Part shown: positions 41,227 through 50,798 of the stretch, one piece after another
How positions within the stretch are numbered: the stretch's first letter is position 1
Layout: every line of letters starts with the position of its first letter
Assembly (NCBI RefSeq): GCF_008274585.1
Contig: NZ_VTRT01000004.1
Location: 372,001 to 436,000 of the forward strand
Length of the DNA stretch: 64,000 nt
Source: Pedobacter sp. BS3
GTDB taxonomy: Bacteria; Bacteroidota; Bacteroidia; Sphingobacteriales; Sphingobacteriaceae
Direction: 5' to 3'
The notes under the pieces: model-generated
Databases searched by the model: none
Told to the model about the DNA's origin: nothing
What the model saw: the letters and a program-made list of their open reading frames with translations, nothing else
Position numbers and translations under genes: made by a program

Positions 41227-43779
41227 TTAATTTACGCTAAGCTTGGTTTGTACAGTTCTATTATTTTGTTTAACGGTTACTACGTATACTCCGGGCAAAT
41301 ATCCCTGGATATTAAATGAAATGGAGGATGTTTCTGTATCGGCATTATAATTTAATCTTTTAACAATCCTGCCGGCCATATCTGATATCAGGATGGTGGT
41401 TGCACCTTTGGCCCCGTTCTCAATATGCACATTAACGATATTGTTAGAAGGATTAGGTGAAACCGTTACGGCAAATGTGTTGTTTTGGGGCTTATCTATG
41501 GCAGCGGGCGCTATATTATGCTGAGTGGTTGTCATCTGGTTAGGCCCGGTAGCAGTATCATAGAAATCCACATCGTCAAAATATATTAGCTCTCCTGATG
41601 TTGCCGTACCATTACTTGCAAAGCAAAATCCGGTCAGGTTGGTAGTAGTGGACGGATTGGTGTACATACCTGTTGTGCCGGCCAATACTCCATCTACATA
41701 CAGTGAAGCCGTGTTGGTCGACAGGTTGGCTACTACTTTGATCAGTTTCCATACGCTGCCGCTAACGGGCATGGTTGCTGTACCTACCTGGGTCCATCCG
41801 GAGCCATTATTTGCCTTGATCTTATAAGTTGTAGTACCTCCGCTGCTTTCGGCAAAAACAGCAAAGAAAAATACGGTTGTCTGAGTTCCCCCTGCAGTAC
41901 CTAAAATTCGCCAGCTAAAGCTTCCGCCAACAGGTATGGCTGCCGGCCGGCAACGGAATTCCAGGGTTTTATTAGTACTTGCACCCTCTGTTTTTTTCAC
42001 GCCGGCCATCCAGGTGCTTGAGCCATCATAGATGCATAATGCACGGTCGCTTTGATAACCGTGGTTATCTTTTGCTATGTATGCACCATATCTTGTTGAT
42101 GAAGTGCCCGCCCATGTATAGCCCGTCGGCAAAATTCCATGTGGCCAGTTTGTATCGCCATTAGCTTCGGCAGCATTGTTTTCAAACGTGCTGGCAGTTT
42201 GGTAAAGTTCCAGCTCGCTTAAGCCGATCTGCCCGCTGCCGTTAACGGTTACACGTACATAGCGGGCATTGATGGGTGAAAAGCTGGTATAATTTAAGCA
42301 GTAATGCGTAGCATTAGTGTATGTTTTAACAGGTATCCAGGTTGTACCGTCGGGTGATAACTCAACGGTAGCCGATTCCTGCTTTCCAAATAACAACGCT
42401 ACACCCACCGTTTTGATATGGTATATCTGCTGAAGGTCGAGCTGGTATACGCCGCTATTGGTACCAATGGCGCTTGCCCAGTAATTGGTGCTGCCGTCGA
42501 AGGCTGCGGCCGCACGAGCCGTGATATGGCTGGGGAAAGTGGCGTTAAGCGTTGTTAAGGGACTTATGGTAATGGCGCCCGTTTTATACTTGGTTTTCAG
42601 ATCTATACGGTTTTGCTCGGGGCGGACGATCTCAATTTCCTTTTGCCAGATAGCCTGGGTATTCGGGTTAATTGTTTTTGCGTAGTTATCTCCAAACTGC
42701 AATAAGGTATTTGGCCCTATGGGCGCTACCCAGGTATTGCCGCTGGGCCTTTTAGGCGTTCCGGGATCAGGGAACGTGGCTACAGGTGTGGTCCAGGTAT
42801 TGCCGTTATCTGTAGAAAATGTAACCTCCACATCGGGTGTACCATAGGTTAAGGCTAAAACACCATTTGGCATCAGGATTAAGCATGGATTTTTGCCGCT
42901 GGCGGCCGAGCCTGCTCCCGGAAGCGTAGTAGGGGTTGACCATGTCTGACCCTTATCTGTTGAACGTGAATATAATAAGGGCAACGTTACATCGGGATCG
43001 TTTGTGCTGTGTTTCATGATCATTAACCATGAACCGTCGGGGCAACGGGTAAACGTCCCTTCATCTGTAGGGTAGGTTGTGCCGGCTATTTCTATCGGGT
43101 TTCCGCTGCCATCCAGCATGGGCCCCCAGGTTTTACCTCCATCGGTTGATTTTAATACATAAGTACGAAAGTTTGATGAAAACGAATAACGTATGTAAGC
43201 GCAGGTATACAACGTTCCATCCGGTTCTTCTATCATATCTTTATGCATCCTGATGCCGAGCACCGTTTGAGTAAAGCTCACCATGCCATCGGTATGCTTG
43301 GTATAGCTTGCACCATTGTTTACCGAGGTATAGTAAACCAGCGGAAAGTTATGCTGATCAACATAAGTGGGTTTAAACTCTAATGCAAGGATTTTGCCGT
43401 TTTTAAGTTTGATGGCGCTGCCAAAGCGTGCAACATTTGCCGATACCGTCCAGCTTACCCCGTCATTTGCATAACCGGTCTTTAGCTTGGGCTCGATACC
43501 GGGTGGCAGCGTAGCTGAATCGATATAAATTGCCCATGATAAACGCAAACTTCTGAAAAAATCGCCGGTAGGGCCTACCGTATCAATGGCCAAGACTGCC
43601 GGTACACGTACATAATTGTAAGTAGTTGCGCTGAGATCCTGGCCATTTGATGGAATGATCGTTTGCCTTGGCGAAGTTGCATCAATGGTTAATGATTGGG
43701 CGTAACTGTGTGTTACACCTGCCGCAGAAACTAACGATAGCGATAGTTTTGCTAATGTTAAAGCATAAGGGTTTTTCAT
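41227..43779 (-). CDS. Secreted BNR/sialidase-fold protein with discoidin and sorting domains
   Basis: The product has 850 residues. Signal peptide about 1-27. A six-bladed beta-propeller of sialidase type covers about 30-385, with Asp-box repeats (STDKGQTWSTP, STDNGNTWTTP, STDGGKTWGPM). An F5/8 type C (discoidin) sugar-binding domain follows (about 415-530, VELSPDGTTWIPVKTY, RYVRVTVNGSG), then a LamG-like domain (about 560-745) and a type A T9SS sorting domain (VSPNPSNNIVNVHIENGA, YLPGVYVVTVKQNN). Whether the propeller hydrolyses sialic acid or another sugar cannot be told; the catalytic Arg triad was not verified. It borders the xylan locus on the opposite strand. Confidence 0.85.
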   Translation of the reverse strand: MKNPYALTLAKLSLSLVSAAGVTHSYAQSLTIDATSPRQTIIPSNGQDLSATTYNYVRVPAVLAIDTVGPTGDFFRSLRLSWAIYIDSATLPPGIEPKLKTGYANDGVSWTVSANVARFGSAIKLKNGKILALEFKPTYVDQHNFPLVYYTSVNNGASYTKHTDGMVSFTQTVLGIRMHKDMIEEPDGTLYTCAYIRYSFSSNFRTYVLKSTDGGKTWGPMLDGSGNPIEIAGTTYPTDEGTFTRCPDGSWLMIMKHSTNDPDVTLPLLYSRSTDKGQTWSTPTTLPGAGSAASGKNPCLILMPNGVLALTYGTPDVEVTFSTDNGNTWTTPVATFPDPGTPKRPSGNTWVAPIGPNTLLQFGDNYAKTINPNTQAIWQKEIEIVRPEQNRIDLKTKYKTGAITISPLTTLNATFPSHITARAAAAFDGSTNYWASAIGTNSGVYQLDLQQIYHIKTVGVALLFGKQESATVELSPDGTTWIPVKTYTNATHYCLNYTSFSPINARYVRVTVNGSGQIGLSELELYQTASTFENNAAEANGDTNWPHGILPTGYTWAGTSSTRYGAYIAKDNHGYQSDRALCIYDGSSTWMAGVKKTEGASTNKTLEFRCRPAAIPVGGSFSWRILGTAGGTQTTVFFFAVFAESSGGTTTYKIKANNGSGWTQVGTATMPVSGSVWKLIKVVANLSTNTASLYVDGVLAGTTGMYTNPSTTTNLTGFCFASNGTATSGELIYFDDVDFYDTATGPNQMTTTQHNIAPAAIDKPQNNTFAVTVSPNPSNNIVNVHIENGAKGATTILISDMAGRIVKRLNYNADTETSSISFNIQGYLPGVYVVTVKQNNRTVQTKLSVN

Positions 43780-43999
43780 ATTTGTTTTGATTTTAGGTAA
43801 TCAGAAATACTATAAATTATGTTGTTAACACCTATAAGGATAAATCTTAGCAGGATGCTCTTCAACTATTCTATTTTCACTGATCCTCTTAAATACCAAA
43901 TGCAAATCACCCGGCATTTCTTTGCTTTAATCGTAATAGCTCATTTCAACGGTATCTCATTATAGGTTTCAACTCATTTCGTATCACAAGTCAGACGTA

Positions 44000-44980
44000 C
44001 TATTTTAGCTGTTTCTCAACCCAGGGCCACCGTCTTTTATAAAAATCCAGGCATGTGGTATGTGGCAGATCGGGATATATTTTAATTTTCTTTTTACAGG
44101 TTAGCCGGTTGTAAACAGACTGTATGGTGGGTTGCGGGCACAGAACATCTTTACCGCCAGCGCTCATGAATACCGGGCAACGTATTGCGGGAGCTAACTG
44201 GTACGGGTCAAAATAATCAAGCGTAGAAAGGTATTTTTCGTTGTTTTTTCCACCTTTATCCAGAACCGTTTTAACTAACGACGGCATAGTGGCGGCAAGG
44301 CGCATGTTGCAAAGAAACGGTACATGCGCTACCACAGCCTTAACACGTGAATCGAGAGCGGCCACTGCCAGGCAAATATCTCCGCCCTGGCTGGTAGACA
44401 TCAGCGCAATGCGGCTATGATCGATATCCGGACGGCTCATGGCAAAATCAATCGCCCGTATCATATCGGCATAGCAGCCCTGGTAATAAGCACCGTCAGG
44501 CTGTTCGCCGTGTGAGGTTAGCTTATCTCCCTCTATTTTAAAAAGCTCGCCCGATATACCCTGCCCCCGCGGATACACTTGTATAATGATATACCCGCGT
44601 TGACATTCGCTTAGCATAATACCCTGCCCTGCGGTAATGCCATACCCGCAGGTGGTTATAATGGCAGGCCACGGTTTGGCCGGGGCTTCGCCCTGCACAG
44701 GAACCGACATCATGGCGTAAAAATAAACGCCGTTTAACCCCCGTAGCTTCACTTTGTAGGTATGATAAGGCAATGCCTCTTTGGTTGGTGTAACCACTGC
44801 TTCCATAGGTTCGGCAGCCAGGCGCTGCCTGGTCATGTCCCAGAAAGCCTGAATACGGTTCGCTAACGAATCCGGCGATGCAGCGTTTGCATTACTCGCA
44901 AAGGCAAGCGTAATGGCTAATAGAATGAAGCTGTTACGTCTGCGACTGCCAGCAGATAAAATCGATCTGAAAAAAGCCAT
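44000..44980 (-). CDS. Acetyl xylan esterase-like alpha/beta hydrolase (CE7/AXE1 type)
   Basis: The product has 326 residues. Signal peptide about 1-33. Nucleophile elbow MSTSQGGDICLAVAALDSRV, followed by KAVVAHVPFLCNM, which is the AXE1 family signature region. The acid is in FMSAGGKDVLCPQPT and the His in YPDLPHTTCLDF. The elbow is TSxSQGG-like rather than GxSxG. CE7 enzymes remove acetyl groups from xylo-oligosaccharides. The gene is divergent from the sigma factor of the PUL by 270 bp, which supports a role on acetylated xylan. A general peptidase-like hydrolase is the alternative. Confidence 0.8.
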   Translation of the reverse strand: MAFFRSILSAGSRRRNSFILLAITLAFASNANAASPDSLANRIQAFWDMTRQRLAAEPMEAVVTPTKEALPYHTYKVKLRGLNGVYFYAMMSVPVQGEAPAKPWPAIITTCGYGITAGQGIMLSECQRGYIIIQVYPRGQGISGELFKIEGDKLTSHGEQPDGAYYQGCYADMIRAIDFAMSRPDIDHSRIALMSTSQGGDICLAVAALDSRVKAVVAHVPFLCNMRLAATMPSLVKTVLDKGGKNNEKYLSTLDYFDPYQLAPAIRCPVFMSAGGKDVLCPQPTIQSVYNRLTCKKKIKIYPDLPHTTCLDFYKRRWPWVEKQLK

Positions 44981-45253
44981 AAGCCAAATCTATTGCTATT
45001 GTCTGGCCAATGGTAGTACATTTATACTATATCATGATATTATTGTATCATGCTGAGAAAATTATTCCCGAAGAGCATGTTTCGCTCAATGTTTTACGCT
45101 TAATGTTATCGGGCGGCAGGCGGCAGGTTCTTTTCCGATTAAAGCGGTATTTGTTTCGCATCCCTTTTAGAAAATTATATATTTGAGACCTGACATCCAA
45201 TTAGGGCCGCAATACGTTGATGAAAATTTAATCGGTTTAGCTGCAATTTTTCA

Positions 45254-45841
45254 ATGCAAAGGAGGGAAGACACGAATGGCGATGAAACTCTTTTAGAAAA
45301 TCTTAAAAAGGGTAACCGGGATGCATTTGAAAAAATCTATTTAAAATATTGGGATAAGCTTTACTCTTCGGTATATAAACGGGTAAAAATTACTGAGGTA
45401 GCCGAAGAAATTGTGCAGGATTTTTTTGTTTCCTTATGGGAAAAACGAGCTCAGATCACGGTACATACCTCTTTTGAGGCGTACATTTTTACGGCTGTGC
45501 GCTACCAGGTGCTGAATTACCTGCAAAAGGAAATGACAAGGAATAATTATAAAGCTGGTTTGAGCATCCAAGAAACGTATAGTAATACTACGCTCGACCA
45601 GGTTTATATGAAAGAGCTGGATAAGGTTATTGAGAGTGAGATCAGCCAGTTACCCGATAAGTGCCAGCATGTTTTTCGCTTAAGCCGCCAGGAAAACCTG
45701 AGCATAAAAGAGATAGCCGAAAAGCTGGAAATATCAACCAAAACTGTTGAAAATCATCTCACCAAAGCACTGCGGATTTTGCGAATTAGCTTAAAGGATT
45801 ATATGGTGGCATCGGCATTGCTTTTTTACTTATATAAGTAA
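45254..45841 (+). CDS. ECF RNA polymerase sigma factor of the PUL
   Basis: The product has 195 residues. Sigma region 2 (AFEKIYLKYWDKLYSSVYKR, EEIVQDFFVSLWEKR) and region 4 (LPDKCQHVFRLSRQENLSIK, then IAEKLEISTKTVENHLTKAL) are both clear. It is the Bacteroidota ECF type that pairs with a FecR anti-sigma and a SusC with an STN domain. Those follow in order, so a sugar bound at the cell surface likely releases this sigma factor to activate the locus. The C-terminus ends in a hydrophobic stretch (MVASALLFYLYK). Confidence 0.95.
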   Translation: MQRREDTNGDETLLENLKKGNRDAFEKIYLKYWDKLYSSVYKRVKITEVAEEIVQDFFVSLWEKRAQITVHTSFEAYIFTAVRYQVLNYLQKEMTRNNYKAGLSIQETYSNTTLDQVYMKELDKVIESEISQLPDKCQHVFRLSRQENLSIKEIAEKLEISTKTVENHLTKALRILRISLKDYMVASALLFYLYK

Positions 45842-46131
45842 TTCTGCTGGTATAAAAAGTCTTTTATAATAAAAAAGAGCTTAATAAATATTGCCTCCCC
45901 ATATAAAATCAGAGAAAGTGTTAATGACTTTCTTTCATGATGTAAATATAATCAATGAGTATAACTTTATGATTGTTTTTCAATCAAATAGTTAAATCTG
46001 GTGCCTGTAGGAAGATCAGTACCCGGTCTTATTATCGCTCAAACAAAAAATATTTTTTAATCGTGTAGGTGTAAGTCCTCACTTATCTGACATATCTATA
46101 TAAACCCAATAAAAAAAACCTTTATAACCTG

Positions 46132-47133
46132 ATGGCCGGTACTCAAATTACAGCAGAACTTATCCAGAAATATCTTGACGGGAATTGTACCCTCGAAGAA
46201 AAGGCTTCTGTGATAGTATGGTATAATTCCTTTGATAAGGAAGAGGATATATTGGGTGCACTGAAAGCTGGAGAAAAGGAACGGCTGAAACAATTAATGC
46301 TCAACCGGATTAACGCAAGGATAGACGAAACCCGGCAAAAGAATATAGGTAAACCTAAGGTTCGCAATCTGACATACTGGATAAGTGGTGTAGCTGCCGC
46401 TTTACTGATTGCATTAGGGGTAACATTATACCAGTACAATCAGCCCGCGATAACAAATAACCAGCACATTAAGGAAGCTCGCTTGCTGGTGCTGGAAAAC
46501 ATGGGGACTACAATGTATCAGCGTAAGCTGGAAGATGGAACGCATATCTGGTTAAGCCCGGGAGCACGGATAGAGCTGCCGGAACATTTCGCGGCAAATA
46601 CCCGTGAAGTATCGATGACCGGTAAAGTGTTTTTTGAAGTCGCTAAAAATCCTAAACGGCCCTTCCTGATATATGCAGGCGGTGTAACTACCCGTGTGGT
46701 AGGAACCAGTTTTCTGGTTAAGGCCGAGAAAGGAAAAGACACCGAAGTATCGGTAGTTACGGGTAAGGTTGCGGTAGCTGTATCAGATAAAACCAGCGAG
46801 AACGTGTTTTTGCTGCCTCAGCAAAAAGCGGTGTTTTCTGCCAGTAAAAAATCTTTGGCGAAAGAGGAGGTACCGGCTAAATCAGAGGTGCAGATGTGGA
46901 AAAAGCCCAAGCTATCGTTTGATAATGCAAGCATTAAAGAAGTTACCGATGTGCTGGCCCGCAATTTCAATGTAACCATACATAGCAATAACGCAATAAG
47001 TACCTGTGTGCTTAAGGCCGATTTTTCTGACCAGAACCTGGCAAGCATTTTAGATATGTTATGCAAATCGATAGATGCCAGCTATGAAATAAAGGACGAT
47101 ACCATAACTATAACCGGAAAGGGATGTAATTAA
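46132..47133 (+). CDS. FecR-family anti-sigma factor
   Basis: The product has 333 residues. Cytoplasmic N-terminal part (TAELIQKYLDGNCTLEEK) that should bind the sigma factor. Single membrane span near 84-104 (YWISGVAAALLIALGVTLYQY-like). FecR domain about 125-220 (LEDGTHIWLSPGARIELP, VFFEVAKNPKRPFLIYAG). C-terminal DUF4974 domain (LSFDNASIKEVTDVLARNFN) that meets the STN domain of the receptor. It sits 290 bp after the sigma gene and 190 bp before susC. Confidence 0.95.
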   Translation: MAGTQITAELIQKYLDGNCTLEEKASVIVWYNSFDKEEDILGALKAGEKERLKQLMLNRINARIDETRQKNIGKPKVRNLTYWISGVAAALLIALGVTLYQYNQPAITNNQHIKEARLLVLENMGTTMYQRKLEDGTHIWLSPGARIELPEHFAANTREVSMTGKVFFEVAKNPKRPFLIYAGGVTTRVVGTSFLVKAEKGKDTEVSVVTGKVAVAVSDKTSENVFLLPQQKAVFSASKKSLAKEEVPAKSEVQMWKKPKLSFDNASIKEVTDVLARNFNVTIHSNNAISTCVLKADFSDQNLASILDMLCKSIDASYEIKDDTITITGKGCN

Positions 47134-47207
47134 CCATAACCATGATTAAACCCAATATAAACAGTATGAAATAACAGCTTACAAAACCAATAAATTTTTT
47201 TGAAAAA

Positions 47208-47241
47208 AAGACTAAGGGTGAGTAGTGGCTCCCTTAGTCTT
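47208..47241. terminator. Hairpin in the susC leader
   Basis: AAGACTAAGGG (47208-47218) and CCCTTAGTCTT (47231-47241) are a perfect 11-bp inverted repeat with a 12-base loop. A T-run follows only on the minus strand, so on the plus strand it is not a classical terminator. Lying 80 bp before the susC start, it may separate fecR from susC by attenuation or stabilise the susC mRNA 5' end. Confidence 0.5.
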
Positions 47242-47323
47242 AAGAGCCTTGCTATTGATACCTTTTTGAGGTACAGGCCTCTTTTTGTCTCAATTTTAAA
47301 CCAAAAGAAACAATTCAAATATA

Positions 47324-50300
47324 ATGAAATGTAGTTTACAATCCGCTGATTTTGTAAAAATTATGAAGATAACATTGATGCAGATAACCCTGTTTGCAAT
47401 CTTCTCAGGTGTTTCTTTGGCCGCAAATGTTAAAGCTCAGGGCGTGTTAGACCGGTCGGTAAACCTGTCGGTTGAAAATGTGAACCTGGATATCGCTCTT
47501 CAAAAGCTGGAAACCTCAACCAATGTAAAATTTATCTACAGTAAAGATTTTGTACAACTGGATGAGAAAGTCTCTTTAAATGCCGCCGGGGCGAAGCTGG
47601 GAACGGTGCTGAAAAGCCTCTTATTTCCGCATGATATTTCTTTTGAAACCATTAACGACCGCATTATACTAACCAGGGCGAAAGTATTAGGGCAGCAATC
47701 TGCAGCGGGTACCGGTGTAGCAGATATTACCGGGTTACAGGAAATCATCATTACCGGTGTCGTTCGTGCCTCTACCGGCGAAACGTTGCCGGGCGTAAGC
47801 ATCCGGGTGAAGAACGGGCCGGGGGCTGCCGTAAGCGATGCCAACGGGAAATATACCATCAGGGTGCAGAATAAGCAAGCTATCCTGGTTTTCTCCTACA
47901 TCGGCTTTATCGCCCAGGAAAAGGAAGTAGGTAACCAGACCGTGCTGAACATCACGCTTCAGGATAACCTGCAAAATCTGAGCGAAGTAGTGGTAGTAGG
48001 TTACGGTACACAGAAAAAATCAACCCTGACCGGAGCCATATCAACCATAAATAGCAAAGAGCTGTTAAAATCACCGACATCCAACGTAACCAACAGCCTG
48101 ATTGGTCGTGCTCCCGGTTTAGGAGCAGTGCAACGGAGCGGACAGCCGGGAGCAAACAGTGCCATCATCAATATCCGCGGGGTAGCAACCTATAATAATA
48201 CCGGCGCTATTGTCGTGGTAGACGGTGTTGAACGGCCCGATTTCGGCGACATAGACCCGAACGAAATAGAATCTATCTCCATACTGAAAGACGCATCCTC
48301 AACGGCAGTATTCGGTATCCGTGGAGCGAATGGTGTTATCGTGGTAACCACCAAATCCGGTAAAACCAGTGCACCAAAGGTAAGCTACAGCGGCAACCTG
48401 AGCCTGCAAACTTATACCGGCATACCCAAAGCGCTGGATGCTTACACCAACGCCTACCTTATCAATGAGGCCAATCGTAACGATGGATTGCAGCCCACCT
48501 GGAGTGATGCCGCCCTGCAAAAATTCAAAGACGGCTCAGACCCGCTGGGCTATCCAAACATCAACTGGTTTGATTATGTAACACGCAAGTTCTATCCGCA
48601 AACGCAGCATAATATCAATGTAACCGGCGGAACTAAAGTGATTAAATACTTTGCCTCGGTAGGCTATTTATACGAAGGCGGGATTTTCAAGGATTTCTAT
48701 TCGCCGTACAATATAAAGTCTACTCCGGATTATAACCGCTATAATTTCAGGTCAAACATTGACATCAAGCTGAGCAAAAACCTGGATGTAGGCGTAAAGC
48801 TGGGCGGACGGCTACAGAAACGGTACCAGCCGTCAGGCCTGCAATCCGGCTCCGGCTCGTTCTCGTATGACAACGTGGAAGCCATGATTTCCCGGATATT
48901 ACAGGTGCCAGCCTTTGCCTACCCGGTTATGCTGCCCGACGGGCGTCTGGCGCAAAACCCAAGCGTAGGAACCAATATCTGGAACCCCCTGGGCGTTTTA
49001 ACCCGCTGGGGAACCCGTAACGATGATTTTAACAATGTGCAAAGCACATTCAATGTAAATTATAAGCTGGATGCCATTACCAAAGGTTTGTCGGTAAAGG
49101 CGATATATGCCTATGATTCGTACTTTGAAAGCACTACACGCCGTAATGCAAGCTGGGCCGCTTATGTAATAGACCGCGAAACGAAAGAGGTTACCCTAAC
49201 CGGCGACCGCCCTAAAGATGAGCCCTTAAGCGGTTTAATCAATGTCTTTGGAGGAACTATCCACTCTAACCTGCAAACCGGGTTTAATTACGAACGCAGT
49301 TTCGGCAAGCATAACGTTTCCGGACTGGCGCTCTTCACCCGGCAGCTCATCAATGTACAGGGCTCTACGGCGCAAACAGCTCCGCCCGAAGCATCGCAAG
49401 GAGTGGTGAGTCGCGTAACCTATAATTACGCCAACAAATATTTCGCCGAGTTTAACGCGGCCTACAACGGGTCGGAGAATTTCCCGGCAGGTTTAAAATA
49501 TGGTTTTTTTCCTGCTTTTTCTGCTGGCTGGACACTTACCAACGAAGATTTCCTGAAGGATAAAGAATGGCTGAGCTACCTTAAGATTAGGGGAAGCTAC
49601 GGTATTGTGGGTAACGATGACATCGGTCAGCGGTTCCTGTATCTCACCAATTATGCCCGTAATACGGCGAACCCGTTCAGTTCTACACCGGCCTATTCGC
49701 AACCGGGAAAAGCCGTTCAGTTCGGCGACCCGACCAGTGCTGTAACCTATCCGGTAGTGTACCTGCCCGGCAGTTCAATAGGTAATCCGCAGATAACCTG
49801 GGAAACCGGGACCAAGAGAAATATCGGTATAGAAAGCAAGTTCTTTAAAAATGCGCTTACTCTGAACCTGGATATCTTCGATGAAACCCGCAAAGATATT
49901 CTTACTGCCCGGCAGTCGGGACTTGAAATTCTCGGACAAGGCTATCCGTCCCTCAATGTGGGCAAAGTGTACAACAAGGGCTATGAAATAGAAGCAGATT
50001 ATAACAAACAATCCGGCGAATTCAGCTACGGCATCAATGCACAGCTTTCCTTTGCCCGTAACCGTATCATCAACCGCGATGAACCGGTAGGGAGTCCGGA
50101 ATATCTCAAGCAGGAAGGTAAACGCGTCGGGCAGTTCTTTGGGTACATCACCAACGGTTTTTACCAATCACAGGCAGATATCGACAGCTATTATCCCAAC
50201 GAGCTGGGTACACCGGTTCCCGGCGATTTAAAATACGTGGATTACAATGGCGATGGTAAAATAAACAGCGACGACAGAACGGCCATCGGCTATTCGCGTA

Positions 50301-50791
50301 CGCCCGAATACATTTTTAGCTGGACACCCAGACTGGCCTACAAAGGATTTTCGCTTTCGCTGATGTTCCAGGGCGTGGCTAATGTAAGTTCGGATGTTAT
50401 CCTGACCGAGCAAAATAACGGGCAGCAGATGTATGAGTTTATGCTGAACCGCTGGACACCGCAAACCGCCTCTACCGCGACATGGCCGGCACTGCATTCA
50501 CGGGGAAATACCTTCATCAGCTACCAGCTCAATGATTTTATTTTACAGGACGCTTCATATATCAAGCTCCGTAACGCGGAACTGTCGTGGAGCTTGCCTG
50601 CGAAATGGTTGCAGCCATTAAAAATATCCGCATTACGGGTATTCTTAACCGGCCAGAACCTCATTACCTGGACTAAGTTTAAGATGTATCTCGACCCGGA
50701 GAACATCAACCTGTCTAATACCGATTTTTCCAAGCAATCCATATATCCAACAGCCCGAATTTATAACCTGGGTGTGAACCTTCAATTATAA
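47324..50791 (+). CDS. SusC/RagA TonB-linked outer-membrane receptor with STN domain
   Basis: The product has 1155 residues. Signal peptide about 1-39. STN signalling domain (about 45-110, LDIALQKLETSTNVKFIY) that contacts the FecR C-terminus. CarboxypepD_reg-like domain (GVVRASTGETLPGVSIRVKN), TonB box/SusC motif LSEVVVVGYGTQKKSTLTGA, plug (PSTNVTNSLIGRAPG-like; VVVDGVERPDFGDIDPNEIE), then the 22-strand barrel ending TARIYNLGVNLQL. It imports glycans with its SusD lid and also senses them through FecR and the sigma factor. susD follows by 7 bp. Confidence 0.96.
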   Translation: MKCSLQSADFVKIMKITLMQITLFAIFSGVSLAANVKAQGVLDRSVNLSVENVNLDIALQKLETSTNVKFIYSKDFVQLDEKVSLNAAGAKLGTVLKSLLFPHDISFETINDRIILTRAKVLGQQSAAGTGVADITGLQEIIITGVVRASTGETLPGVSIRVKNGPGAAVSDANGKYTIRVQNKQAILVFSYIGFIAQEKEVGNQTVLNITLQDNLQNLSEVVVVGYGTQKKSTLTGAISTINSKELLKSPTSNVTNSLIGRAPGLGAVQRSGQPGANSAIINIRGVATYNNTGAIVVVDGVERPDFGDIDPNEIESISILKDASSTAVFGIRGANGVIVVTTKSGKTSAPKVSYSGNLSLQTYTGIPKALDAYTNAYLINEANRNDGLQPTWSDAALQKFKDGSDPLGYPNINWFDYVTRKFYPQTQHNINVTGGTKVIKYFASVGYLYEGGIFKDFYSPYNIKSTPDYNRYNFRSNIDIKLSKNLDVGVKLGGRLQKRYQPSGLQSGSGSFSYDNVEAMISRILQVPAFAYPVMLPDGRLAQNPSVGTNIWNPLGVLTRWGTRNDDFNNVQSTFNVNYKLDAITKGLSVKAIYAYDSYFESTTRRNASWAAYVIDRETKEVTLTGDRPKDEPLSGLINVFGGTIHSNLQTGFNYERSFGKHNVSGLALFTRQLINVQGSTAQTAPPEASQGVVSRVTYNYANKYFAEFNAAYNGSENFPAGLKYGFFPAFSAGWTLTNEDFLKDKEWLSYLKIRGSYGIVGNDDIGQRFLYLTNYARNTANPFSSTPAYSQPGKAVQFGDPTSAVTYPVVYLPGSSIGNPQITWETGTKRNIGIESKFFKNALTLNLDIFDETRKDILTARQSGLEILGQGYPSLNVGKVYNKGYEIEADYNKQSGEFSYGINAQLSFARNRIINRDEPVGSPEYLKQEGKRVGQFFGYITNGFYQSQADIDSYYPNELGTPVPGDLKYVDYNGDGKINSDDRTAIGYSRTPEYIFSWTPRLAYKGFSLSLMFQGVANVSSDVILTEQNNGQQMYEFMLNRWTPQTASTATWPALHSRGNTFISYQLNDFILQDASYIKLRNAELSWSLPAKWLQPLKISALRVFLTGQNLITWTKFKMYLDPENINLSNTDFSKQSIYPTARIYNLGVNLQL

Positions 50792-50798
50792 CAGTCAG

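Noticed and set aside
44000-44980. Prolyl oligopeptidase
   Set aside because: The signature around the nucleophile and the VPFLCNM segment fit CE7/AXE1 better, and the neighbourhood is a xylan locus.
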